64,000 nucleotides of DNA, from contig JAOWCC010001368.1 in assembly GCA_030867875.1 (NCBI GenBank), forward strand, positions 558,001 through 622,000. Direction: 5' to 3'. The translations under genes were made by a program, and so were the position numbers. The notes beneath the pieces were generated by a model. It searched no databases. It was not told the origin of the DNA and saw only the letters and a list, made by a program, of their open reading frames with translations. The stretch comes from Actinernus sp. WN-2022. Lineage: Eukaryota; Cnidaria; Anthozoa; Actiniaria; Actinernidae. Each line of letters opens with the position of its first letter. Position 1 is the stretch's first letter. Positions 11,355 through 21,700 of the stretch are shown here, in pieces.

Positions 11355-11449
11355 TTCCGTATATATTAGGCTAATAAAATATGCTATTTATTATTAAGAA
11401 TAACACGATGTGGCTATTTTGTCATTAATCAGTAACTAATTGTTATGAA

Positions 11450-11597
11450 ACAGGGGCGGATCCAGGAAATGCAGAAAGAGGGGGTCGCAATTAGCTAGGG
11501 GGTCGCGATTAGCTAGGGGCTGCGGGGGCATGTAACCCAGCCAACGAAAGGGGGGCCGCGGCCCTCTCGGCCCCTCCCCTAAATCTGCATCTGGAAG
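11450..11597. repeat. GC-rich repeat fragment
   Basis: CAGGGGCGGATCCAGGAAAT and the mirrored 'aaatctgcatctgg' frame a G/C-rich block. The start resembles the terminus of common hAT-type non-autonomous elements. This is a weak assignment. Confidence 0.35.
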
Positions 11598-11910
11598 TGC
11601 CAGTAAAGATTTTCCAGTAAAGATTTTCCAGTAAAGATTTTCCAGTAAAGATTTTCCAGTAAAGATTTTCCAGTAAAGATTTTCCAATAAAGATTTTCCA
11701 GTAAAGATTTTCCAGTAAAGATTTTCCAGTAAAGATTTTCCAGTAAAGATTTTCCAGTAAAGATTTGGCAGTAAAGATTTGCCAGTAAAGATTTGCCAGT
11801 AAAGATTTGCCAGTAAAGATTTGCCAGTAAAGATTTGCCAGTAAAGATTTGCCAGTAAAGATTTGCCAGTAAAGATTTGCCAGTAAAGATTTGCCAGTAA
11901 AAATTTGCGA
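11598..11910. repeat. 14-bp tandem array, about 22 copies
   Basis: Unit CCAGTAAAGATTTT in the left half and GCCAGTAAAGATTT in the right half, so the array has two homogenised domains differing by one base. All minus-strand frames are open through it, giving a repetitive 14-residue peptide that I treat as non-coding. Confidence 0.95.
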
Positions 11911-11964
11911 CAAACATTCTGGTTTTGTTAAGCGCCGGTCTGACGTGAGGGAGACCAGCTGGAT

Positions 11965-12412
11965 CAACACCCGGTCATGTAATTACTGAGTAGAAGCTGA
12001 GATCCCGGGGTCATGTAATTACTGAGTAGAAGCCGAGATCCCGGGGCCATGTAATTACTGAGTAGAAGCCGAGATCCCGGGGCCATGTAATTACTGAGTA
12101 GAAGCCGAGATCCCGGGGTCATGTAATTACTGAGTAGAAGCCGAGATCCCGGGGTCATGTAATTACTGAGTAGAAGCTGAGATCCCGGGGTCATGTAATT
12201 ACTGAGTAGAAGCTGAGATCCCGGGGTCATGTAGTTACTGAGTAGAAGCTGAGATCCCGGGGACATGTAATTACTGAGTAGAAGCTGAGATCCCGGGGTC
12301 ATGTAATTACTGAGTAGAAGCTGAGATCCCGGGGTCATGTAATTACTGAGTAGAAGCTGAGATCCCGGGGCCATATAATTACTGAGTAGAAGGTGAAATC
12401 TCGGGGACATAA
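11965..12412. repeat. 36-bp tandem array, about 12 copies
   Basis: Unit built on CATGTAATTACTGAGTAGAA then gctgagatcccggggt, with sporadic substitutions. Because 36 is a multiple of 3, a minus-strand frame stays open with a 12-residue repeat. No start context or flanking exon supports coding. Confidence 0.95.
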
Positions 12413-13270
12413 GGTACCTAGATAATCAATTTTGCACTAAATTTACAAATATCAGCAGACTACCGAGATACACAGATAATATTTTTATAATGAAGTTATC
12501 CAACTACGATTACTTGTTTACCGAGCCACTGTTTAGTCCCAAGTATTAAACCAAAAATAATAAAAACGTGCATCCTCTTCATATTGTGCCGCAGTCAAAC
12601 ATTTAGAGTCTGCCGTCATGTCAGTCACATCGCTTTCCAAGTCTTGAACTTTATCGATGTCAACCACGACACCAAATCCTTGGCTCTTTCTAGGTGTATC
12701 AACGACAATGAACTACAGCAAAACAATACCCTGAAATTAAATACAAAGAACCCTAACCTCAGAATACAATGAACTAGAGCAAAACAATACCCTGAAATAC
12801 ACCATGCTTTCAGCATTGCGAAACGTCCGCTTGAAGCCAGCCAAGCAAACAACATAGTATGGTAATTTCTTCATGTCATTCCCTTGAGATGGTCGTAATC
12901 GCAGGCGATGATTACTAGAATTTTTGCATGGCGTTGTGAATACAAAAGGTTCAATGGTTCATTAAGTACCATTATCAAACTCATTAATAATTCGTGAAGC
13001 AAAAACAAAGGAAATCAATGAGCGTGGAGGGATCTGTAAATCTGATACAGATTTCGTCCTGTTTACATAAACTTTGGCTTCGATTTTCTCGGCCAAAATA
13101 AGTCGTATCGCCAAAATAACTGAAAACATGACTACATATAGACGTTTGATAAGTAAAATAAAGAATTCGCGTCCGATCTTTATCCGATTTACAAACCAGT
13201 CTCGCTTTCAGCTCGAGTTTGTAAATCGGATAAAGATCGGCCGCTCATTGTTTATCTAACACTTATAAGT
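12413..13270 (-). repeat. dispersed repeat, inverted partner at 31925-32370
   Basis: The block 12420-12950 is found in reverse complement at about 31925-32370, including a coding-like stretch ([20 protein letters not shown] on the other copy). The part 12960-13270 is related to 6820-7380 and 9225-9300. The structure suggests an old non-autonomous or degenerate transposon. I do not recognise the encoded peptide. Confidence 0.6.
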
Positions 13271-13844
13271 TTTTGAAGCCGTTTAACAAACTCGCAGAAC
13301 GTGTTTTATCAGATCTAAAAACGAGCGTTTTAATGTCTGATTAAACAGTACATAAAAGAATCGAAACAATACACAACGGATGGTCACGTGATCTGAAATT
13401 GACAACATTGAGCCAAGCGGAAAAGGTCTACTGAGTTTGCTGACGCAAAATAAAGTTTGCATATATTATTTGCTAAGTTTGCTACTTTATTTTGTTTTGT
13501 GCCGTACAAACTTTATACCTCGTCCCAGTCTCCTAGGTTGGGTTTGGGGTGTTGTGGGGCCTGGGCCTTGTAGGCCCGTCGACAGCAAGTAGGCCCGTCG
13601 TAGGCCTTCATCTCTAAAAACCTTTCATTTTATTGGACCCCATTTGGACTGCACTGACAAATAATTCCATTGTTTTAGGGTTAGGGTTTGTATTGTTTCA
13701 GGGTTAGGCACTGTTTGGATAGCCATTACTATTCCAGGTTCCGAGGAGGTGAAGGCCGCCCCGTCGACAGGAGAGGTTCGAGGGGTTCGAACTAAGACCC
13801 CCCCCCCTCCTCCCCCTGAAAGGTCCTTTTGTAAAACCATTTAC
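13271..13844. other. no gene; short G/C-rich repeats
   Basis: Contains duplicated 'taggcccgtcg' segments near 13575-13610, two short GGGTTAGG-type stretches near 13677-13710 and a C-rich run near 13798-13816. Nothing coding recognised. Confidence 0.35.
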
Positions 13845-13875
13845 AACGCGAAAGTTATATAATATACAAATACAG

Positions 13876-14041
13876 CTATTTCAATTAATGTTGTCTGGGA
13901 GATAGGGAATAGGACATTAGGGAATATGTCATTATGGACTAAGGCATTTTTAAAATGTCTGACGGCTGATACCCTATTCCCTAATGCCATATTCCCTAAT
14001 ACTCTATTCCCTATCTCCCAGACAACATTAATTGAAATATC
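13876..14041. mobile_element. fold-back element (long hairpin)
   Basis: Arms 13876-13925 and about 13985-14041 are inverted copies (AATTAATGTTGTCTGGGAGA against tctcccagacaacattaatt), with 'ttccctaat' subrepeats between them. MITE-like, no coding capacity. Confidence 0.75.
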
Positions 14042-14427
14042 GGTATATAACGTGGATAGTATTGAGAGCAAATGCAGCTCATTTGGCTTAGCGACAACAG
14101 CAAACATTTCGCTCATTCAGTGATGGCTAAGTAGTGGTTCTAGACGTGTTATTTACATACCTTAAAGCCCAACGAGTGATATGTGAAAAACTCTAGTTTT
14201 CATGTGTTTTTTTTTATGGCGAAAACGATGGTTACGGTTTGTTTTGTGGTACGGATTAGATTTGTCTTAGAATTATGATTGACTATAACTGCAAAAAATA
14301 TAATTTTTTGATTGAAACTTTAAACTATTCTTTAGAACTTAAAGCAAAAATGGGAGGCTAAAACTCAACTGTAATTGTTTTACGTCCTTTCAAAGTTGAG
14401 AACCAGAACATATGGCCGTCAGTTTTC

Positions 14428-14780
14428 AATAGAGGTAATCGGCTAACGCTGTTGCCACCCAATTCACCCTTCTCACACAGCGGCCATGTTGGATAGAAAC
14501 AATAGATTTTGTGTGGCTCGCCTCGCATTGAGCAGATTCAGAACGAGTTTAGCCCGCAAAAACAAAGGTTTTTATTCTCCACTCAACATGGCCGCCGCGT
14601 GAGAAGGGTGAATTCAGATCACGTGATGCAAACAGATGCTACTCTGGGGAATTATTCCCTTTTCATTCTAATCATAATGCAGTTATGCCTAATTTTCAGA
14701 GTCAATTCTCCAGAGTAATGTATGTTTACATCACATGATCTGAATTGTGTGGCAACAGAGTTAGCCGATTACCTCTATTC
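14428..14780. mobile_element. fold-back element with a nested 126-bp MITE
   Basis: Left arm 14428-14490 (gaggtaatcggctaac ... cggccatgttg) pairs with right-arm pieces 14585-14614 and 14747-14780. The right arm is interrupted at 14615-14740 by a smaller inverted-repeat element (cagatcacgtgatg / catcacatgatc) flanked by TGAATT at 14609-14614 and 14741-14746. Removing it restores the complement of the intact left arm. Confidence 0.75.
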
Positions 14781-15225
14781 CCTTTGGGGGCCTGGACATT
14801 AGTGACCTGTGAACGTGTATGTAGTAAGTCCATACAAACATCTCTTATTTCTGCGACTCTTGAAAGCTCACCACATGGTAAATATCCAATGAAATGTCAC
14901 CGAACTTTGTAAATTTACTAATTTCGATGTGATCTTTCTTGTGATGGAGTTTATTTCATACTGATTAGACTATAATAGGACGTTTTTCCTTTTTGAATTA
15001 TTTTTCTTATTCAGGTTTTCTAACTCCTTTGAGAATAGCAAAACAATGGTCTAAATTAAAGGAACAAAAGAAAACGTGCAAAGGATTCTGGTAGTTGTAG
15101 TAAAATGATGTTCGATTGACGTCACAACTCCAAGCCCTCACCACTTCCAACTCGAAACAGGGATCCCAAGACGGATGTTTTCTACGGTGGCTTATAGGGG
15201 CCGTAAAAAGTTCATTTCTTATATA
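14781..15225. repeat. non-coding, partly related to the 5.7-5.9 kb fold-back
   Basis: 15005-15120 contains 'gattctggtagttgtagt' and 'aacaatggtctaaatta' motifs shared with 5760-5880. No gene. Confidence 0.4.
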
Positions 15226-17575
15226 ACTGGCCGTCGACACTTATAACTGACCACAGACACGTATAACTGGCCATCGAAGGCGGCTGTCGGTATCACGTGG
15301 TTCCAGTGTCGTCATGTTTAATAAAAGTAATCACTCCATGGTTATAGGAAAATGGCTCTTCGTTTATTGGTGACTGCTTTTGTACTGAATAGCGTTTTGC
15401 CCAGATTCTAAATATAGAAAACTCATAATTGACGCAACGCATCATGGGATTGAAATGCGGACAAATATTCCAGAACCCAACTCAAGATTATCAGATGTGT
15501 AGCTTTGAAGAAAGCAGGTGCTACGAATCCACTGAATCAGATTCGAAATATAGTGATAAATTACGGCCAGAACCTTCGGGTCAACCTTGATTTAAGAGCA
15601 ATATATCCTTTCACCCGATCAACCAATTCTTGTCTTTTTCTACTTTTTTTCCCCGTGGCACTCTAACCAATGTTTCAGCTCCAAAACATTACATTCACCA
15701 GGTGGTTTGGTTAATTTGGCACCTGGAACGTACCTCATCTTCTGTGAGTAAAACTCTAAAATTATCCATACCGCACGCAGGAACAACTATGTCCGAGGCA
15801 GCCATTAAAAAATATTTGTCCTCATTTCGATCCCACAATGCAATGTTGTGATTATGCTAATATTTTATGACGTCAACTGGAGAGAACGCTATTGTTTCTA
15901 GTTTGTCACGTTGCAATGGCGTGTTGTCTTCATACATTTCTGCTCTTAAAATACAGAAATATATGGCACCCGAGATGAGTTAATTGAAATTTACTTTCGT
16001 TTGGGATTGGAATACTCGGAGATTATACTGTTTCTTCTCTGTTGTCATGGAATAAGCCTGAGCACGAGGCAGCTGAAAAGGAAAAGGCCTTTCAAGAAAA
16101 AAAACAGCGAAGTCCTCTGACATAAGTACTTGCTGCGATAGATGAGTTATCTACAGATGCACCAGAGAATGTTTTTATTCTTGAAAGGCCTTTTGCTTGT
16201 AAAATCCTTTTCAGCTGCCTCCGCTGATGCTCAGGCTTATTCCAGCGAAATGTTTTATTATGTGTATATCCATGCAGAAAAGTCTACCTCATAAGGAGTA
16301 TTTATTTTGTAACACTGTTCTAAGTTATGTTGATATGCACCCGTACTTAGGAGTTACATTGGACACAAAATTAAGGTGGAACCACCATCTTCATGAAATA
16401 ACTTCTAAGGCTACCAAGACTTTAAATTTGATCAAGAGGAACTTCTGGTTTTGTGAACAAGACACCAAAAGTACTCTGTACAAGTCACTTGTCAGACCTA
16501 AACTCGAATATGCTTCCGTGGTCTGGGACCCACACTACAAATGTGATATTGATAAACTGGAAAACATACAAAGAACGGCAGCTCGTTTCTGCAAAGGGGA
16601 TTATAGATACACTTCTAGTGTAACTTCCATGATGACAAATCTAGAATGGGAACCCCTGGCCTCTCGCCGCAAACAAGCTCGTTTATGTACAATGTATAAA
16701 ATCACAAATGACATTATTCATGTTAACAAGTCCATATATCTAAAACCAGCAACAGAAACCCGTACTCGTAGAACTCATAATTTTCAATATTATGTTGAAC
16801 ATACAAGCAAAGATGTTTACAAATATTCGTATTTTCCTAGAACAGTCAGAGAATGGAATAGTCTTCCATCTGATATCGTCACTGCCAAATCTTTACACAG
16901 TTTTAAAATCAAGTTAAATGATCATTATAGAGAAAATTAGTAAGACAATATTTATTGAATTTTTATTTTTATTATTTATTATTATTATATATATATTTAT
17001 ATATATTATTTTTTTATTTTTTATTTACTGGACATTATTTAAATTAATATTATTATAGAAACCCTCATTTTGTATTATTTTATATATATTTTTTTTTTTT
17101 TTTTTTAGGGATGTTAGCGTGATAACTGTACATTATGTATATAGTTTTTGCTGACAAAATAAATGTAGATGTAGATTCCATGACAACAGAGAAGAAAGTA
17201 AAATCTCCGAGTATTCCAATCCCAAACGAAAGTAATTTTCAATTAACTCATCTCGGGTGCCATATGTTTCTGTGTTTTAAGAGCAGGAATGTATGAAGAC
17301 AACACGCCATTGCAACGTGACAAACTAGAAACAATTACAAAAGCAGCCATGGAGTGGTTACATTTATTAAACATGACGACACTGGAACCACGTGATACCA
17401 ACAGCCGCCTTCGATGGCCAGTTCAGTACGTGTCTGTGGCCAGTTATAAGTGTCTAAGTATGAGTGTCGACGGCCACTTATAAGTGTCGACGGCCAGTTA
17501 TAAGTGTTGATGGCCACTTATAAGTGTCGACGGACAGTTACGGCCACTTATAAGTGTCGATGGCCTGTGGTTTCT
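15226..17575. mobile_element. large composite fold-back element
   Basis: The right arm 17175-17530 is matched in inverted orientation by left-arm pieces 15226-15340 and about 15886-16050 (for example ggcggctgtcggtatcacgt against acgtgataccaacagccgcc). The left arm is split by about 545 bp that have their own inverted motifs (caaatattcc / aaaatatttgtcc). An inner hairpin lies at 16048-16110 / 16170-16244. The right end carries a tandem repeat of CGGCCACTTATAAGTGTCGA-type units (17455-17572). A LINE has inserted at 16245. Confidence 0.75.
16245..17174 (+). pseudogene. 5'-truncated LINE with intact RT C-terminal frame
   Basis: A 930-bp insertion flanked by ATTCCA (16239-16244 and 17175-17180). 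The uninterrupted fold-back arm opposite shows the empty site. The open frame to 16940 encodes the post-RT part of a CR1/L2-type LINE: YLGVTLDTKLRWNHHL, SLVRPKLEYASVVWDPH, NIQRTAARFCKGDY and EWNSLPSDI. The 3' end is AT-rich and finishes with an ATGTAG-type microsatellite. Open but incomplete, so not functional. Confidence 0.85.
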
Positions 17576-17860
17576 ATCGTTGTTTCAGGTCTCGTTAGAA
17601 ATTCACAGTGTTTTTTTACGCATTGTGCGACCGTTCGCGGCAGATCGCTTTAATGAACACCGCCGCCCTGTTGACAAACCTACTAAGAAATAAACACATC
17701 TAAAGCTACTGTAGCCTCCCCCGCAGAAAACGACTGCGGGGGAGGCTAAAGCTACTGCTGTCTCGGATCATTTTCTAACTACCATTCCCCTAATGACATG
17801 CAATTAATTCCCTTATAGAACTCATCCACTCTAATAGAGATGGCGTACGCAAGGCTCGCA
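17576..17860. other. intergenic, contains a perfect 15-bp hairpin
   Basis: TAGCCTCCCCCGCAG and its complement CTGCGGGGGAGGCTA, separated by 7 bases, lie at about 17712-17748. No gene recognised. Confidence 0.5.
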
Positions 17861-17865
17861 AGGCA

Positions 17866-18200
17866 TTTCGTATCAATAGACCCTTCCGCGGTTGTTTCGA
17901 ACTTTTTATATATACGTATAACAGCAAAACCGTCGATACTGCTGAAAAGAGCACCTCGAAGTTAGTCCAAATCCCAAATTTGAGAGTTATATCTTGAATA
18001 GGAGCAAAGTTATTAGGCCCGCAAACTCGGAAAATTTTACAGACGTTTGTATGGAAAATCAAAATTTCCATACAAACGTCTGTAAAATTTACCGAAAATT
18101 TTCGAGTTTGCGGGCCTGTATCTTTGCTCCTATTCAAGATATAACTCTCAACGTATATATAAAAAGTTCAAAAAAACCGTGGAAGGGTCTATTCATGAAT
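17866..18200. mobile_element. fold-back element (MITE-like)
   Basis: Inner arms 17980-18060 and 18062-18151 are almost perfect complements (ttgagagttatatcttgaat / attcaagatataactctcaa). Outer arms 17868-17916 and 18150-18195 extend the pairing, with about 60 bp of extra sequence on the left. Confidence 0.8.
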
Positions 18201-18580
18201 AAAAGGAAAAAATGTAATTTTATACTACTCAGTCTCTACTATAAAATTGTATTTATATTAGTTTTCTATCACGCCCACTCATCACTTGTAGTTTTCAAAA
18301 TTTAAAATTTGTAACTAACGGTTCAGTTGCCATATACTTGTGTACCCTGAGGAAGGTTGACCGTGCCAATCGAAATATCGGTAGTATTATATATATATCC
18401 CAGTAACCGTACAATCAGCCTTTCATCTTGTCTTAATATTCTTTATTTGCTAAATATCCCATCCAAGGTATCCAATGACGTCACAGATGCGAAATTAGGG
18501 CTACCTGTGTCTTTTTCAGCGGTTAGCGTACTTGCGGTATGCGCGCGAGTTGTCTACGTCCGGCGGGAAGAAAATCAAAG
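18201..18580 (+). promoter_or_regulatory. region upstream of the USP48-like gene
   Basis: 380 bp between the fold-back element and the USP48 start codon. The presumed promoter and 5' UTR lie here. The sequence next to the ATG becomes G/C-rich (gcgcgcgagttg). No TATA box is obvious. Confidence 0.4.
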
Positions 18581-18750
18581 ATGGCGCGCGGCAGACAAAG
18601 TGCAGGAAAAGGGTCGGCGAAAGGGCCGAAAGGGAGTAAAATGGATGTTTGGGAATGGGCTGAATATACCGAACCACGGGCTGTTACACAGGATAATGTT
18701 AACACTGCTTACCGGATAAACACAGCACCCTGTGCTAAGGGAGCGTGCAG
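18581..18750 (+). CDS. USP48: USP48 exon 1
   Basis: 170 bp from ATG to donor TGCAG|GTACTC. It encodes a Gly/Lys-rich start, then [12 protein letters not shown] and [18 protein letters not shown]. It ends two bases into an Arg codon. Confidence 0.9.
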
Positions 18751-21700
18751 GTACTCTAGAACTAGGCACTACTGTCTATGATCACTAAATGTCTTCCGTC
18801 TATGCTAGGCTACAATCACAGACAAAATGACTTGGGACACTGCTCACTTTTAGAGACCATTCTAATAAACCCTCTCTCCCCCCTTCAATGTTGGTTTAGG
18901 TGCACGTTCAATTTGAAATTCATTCATTACCAACATTGATAGGGGAAGGGGTTTGTGAAGCTTCAGCTGTCTTAGCTTTGTGTCCACTATTTTCTTCTTC
19001 TCACATACAATACAATTTCACTCAAAACAAAAACAAATAAGAAATTTAACAATAATTACTGAGTAGGCAGGACCTGAATAAACCAAATAATAACTATTTT
19101 GTCGAGTGTCTCAACAATTATGTCTGTGATTGTAGCTTCAACCTTTTGTCTTCTGTTTTAACCTCTCTGAGATGAGTCTCTGTTTTCCACCTTTTGCTAC
19201 ATTGCTAAATGTGGTGGTGCATGTGCATGGAATTGACTGGTACATACATTTAACTCCTTTAATAAGTGAATTTTGTATTCTAAACACAGGATAAACTGCA
19301 AGTCAAACCCTAACTGCCTGAATGCCATGGGAGAGAGAATGTGGCTTGGTGACATTAAAGGTGGATTATACGTAGAGGAAATTGCATGAACGCGAGTGCT
19401 TTACTTGATTTATAGGCACTGATATTTTGAAAGATCGAATAATATTTGCACAAGCCTAAATTAGGCGAGTGCAGTTTGAGAACTTTCAAAATATCACTCG
19501 GTGCCTATAATTAATCAAGTATAGCACTCACGTTCATGCCATTTTTTGTTTATGATATTATATACACTGAACAAATATTAGTGTAGAGCATATGTGACTG
19601 TGCACTCAATAACCTTTAGATTCACTTGTTATTGACCAATCAGAATCCAGATATTTTGTCAAGTACGTTATAAATACCTGTATACAGCTGAAATCAAAGC
19701 TATGACTTTAATGTGTGTGTTACATAATCCAGAATATTACTGTACTGTCAGTAATTATCCTGTTATTTTATGTTTACGGTCGATGAATACTGGCATAACA
19801 ATCATGTACTACGATGAGTACTGGCATAACATGTACTACTATTACCCTGTTATGTTTAGATGAGTACTGGTATAACATACTACTATTACCCTGTTACAGT
19901 ACCGCCCAGAAGTATGTTAACATTTTTGACATGTAACGTGCACAAAATCCGGCTAAAGTGAACAAGTTGCACCGTAAATTTGTTGTCGGTAAGTGGTCGG
20001 CCGACAGCTTACCAACAGCTTACCGACAGCTTACCGACAGCTTACCAACAGCTTACCCACAGCTTACCCACAGCTTACCTACAGCTTACCAACAACTTAC
20101 CGACAGCTTACCAACAGCTTACCGACAGCTTACCGACAGTACTTGACGAATGGTTTCCACAGGGAATTTTCGTCTCAAAGTAAAATCCAGCTGATAGTAC
20201 AAATAGGGAATTTTCGTCTCAAACTCAAAGTGTGCGTATGTGCGTACATACTCATGATATCTGTCTTTTCTTCTTTGCAGCATATTCGATTCAACCATAA
20301 ATTAGTGAACCCGCGCCATCTTGGATTCCCACGTGATATCACATGTTCTTTAACTGCGGCAAACTGCGGCAAATCTATTATTTTAGAATCCTGACTTTTT
20401 GACGCCTCTGGCACGCAGGGTATTTACCAAAACCATCTTACTGTACGTTTGTATAACTGTTTGTCATGAATTCGAATTCGCGTTGGCATTCGTAGGAACA
20501 TTAAGAGCGAAATTCGTCGGCGTAATATGTTTGCATGACTTTAGCACAATACTGTAGTTATCTGTTAATTTGCCGTGAGATCGCACTGTATCGAAGGGGT
20601 TTATCGTTGTCACAACGTTGGAAACTTTGGAAACTATTAAGCGTATTTTGGTTGAAAATATTCTTGAGCCAGTATGAGATAACGATTCATGCGCTTTCAG
20701 ACTGATTGTCTGGTTTTTGACACAACAGGAGAGGCCCAACAGTGAGTGCCGCGGATATTTTAATTTGTTATCTGTTATCGAAGCGGTTTATCGTTGCCAG
20801 AACGTTGGAAACTTAAGAAGGTATAAAGCATACTTTGGTTCAAATGAGTCAACCACTTACTGACAGCTTACCAACAGCTTACCAACAGCTTACCGACAGC
20901 TTACCGACAGCTTACTGACAGCTTACCGACAGCTTACCGACAGCTTACCGACAGCTTACCGATAGCTTACCGACAGCTTACCGACAGCTTACCGACAGCT
21001 TACCGACAGCTTACCGACACAATTTTACCGACCGCTTACCGACCACTTACCGACCACTTACCGACCACTTACCGGCCACTTACCGACCACTTACCGACCG
21101 CTAACAAGCAAACCGTTCGAACGCCACAAGCAATCTGTTTGAACGCCACAAAGAATTCGTTTGAATGCTACAAGCAATCCGTTCGAATGATGCACTCAAT
21201 TCGTTAATCCATCGCAGCCTGTGGAGCTTTCACAAAGGACTAAAAATTTAAAATGTTCTAACGGATAATCTCTACATTAATTTTGTGCATTCTGTCACCA
21301 AAAGACAGGATTGCGTTACAAAACACCGTCCCAGCGCATCTGATAAACTTTAGCTTCTGTAGTTTCAACTCAGATATTTCAATCCTTCAGAATTTTTGTT
21401 GAAGTAATTGCGAATGTTTTCAATTGAAGAAGCCAGCTTTAGTTTTTTGGAGATACAAAGATTCTCTGTGTACATTGCTTTCAGCCGTGGAGACTGATTG
21501 TCTGGTTTTTCACACAACAAGACCTCTAAGAGTGCCACAAACTTCGTGGGAAGTTTGATTTTATTGCATTGTAGTTTAAATCACCACAGAGCTTCTCAAC
21601 TTTGCTGGCAAATGATAATGTCTACTAAACAGAACATTCTGGAGTTCTTTTTATTTAATGTGGATCCGTTTTCAAAAGTAATGCCAGACGGAGACAAAAA

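Noticed and set aside
11436..11970. Long minus-strand reading frames over the 14-bp array
   Set aside because: All frames are open simply because the unit lacks stops in the three phases; the peptide is a pure repeat with no gene context.
11964..12410. 148-codon minus-strand frame over the 36-bp array
   Set aside because: The period is a multiple of three and stop-free, so openness carries no information.
19958..20394. Overlapping plus-strand frames rich in [14 protein letters not shown] repeats
   Set aside because: Products of the 11-bp array read in three frames; not a real repeat protein as far as the sequence shows.
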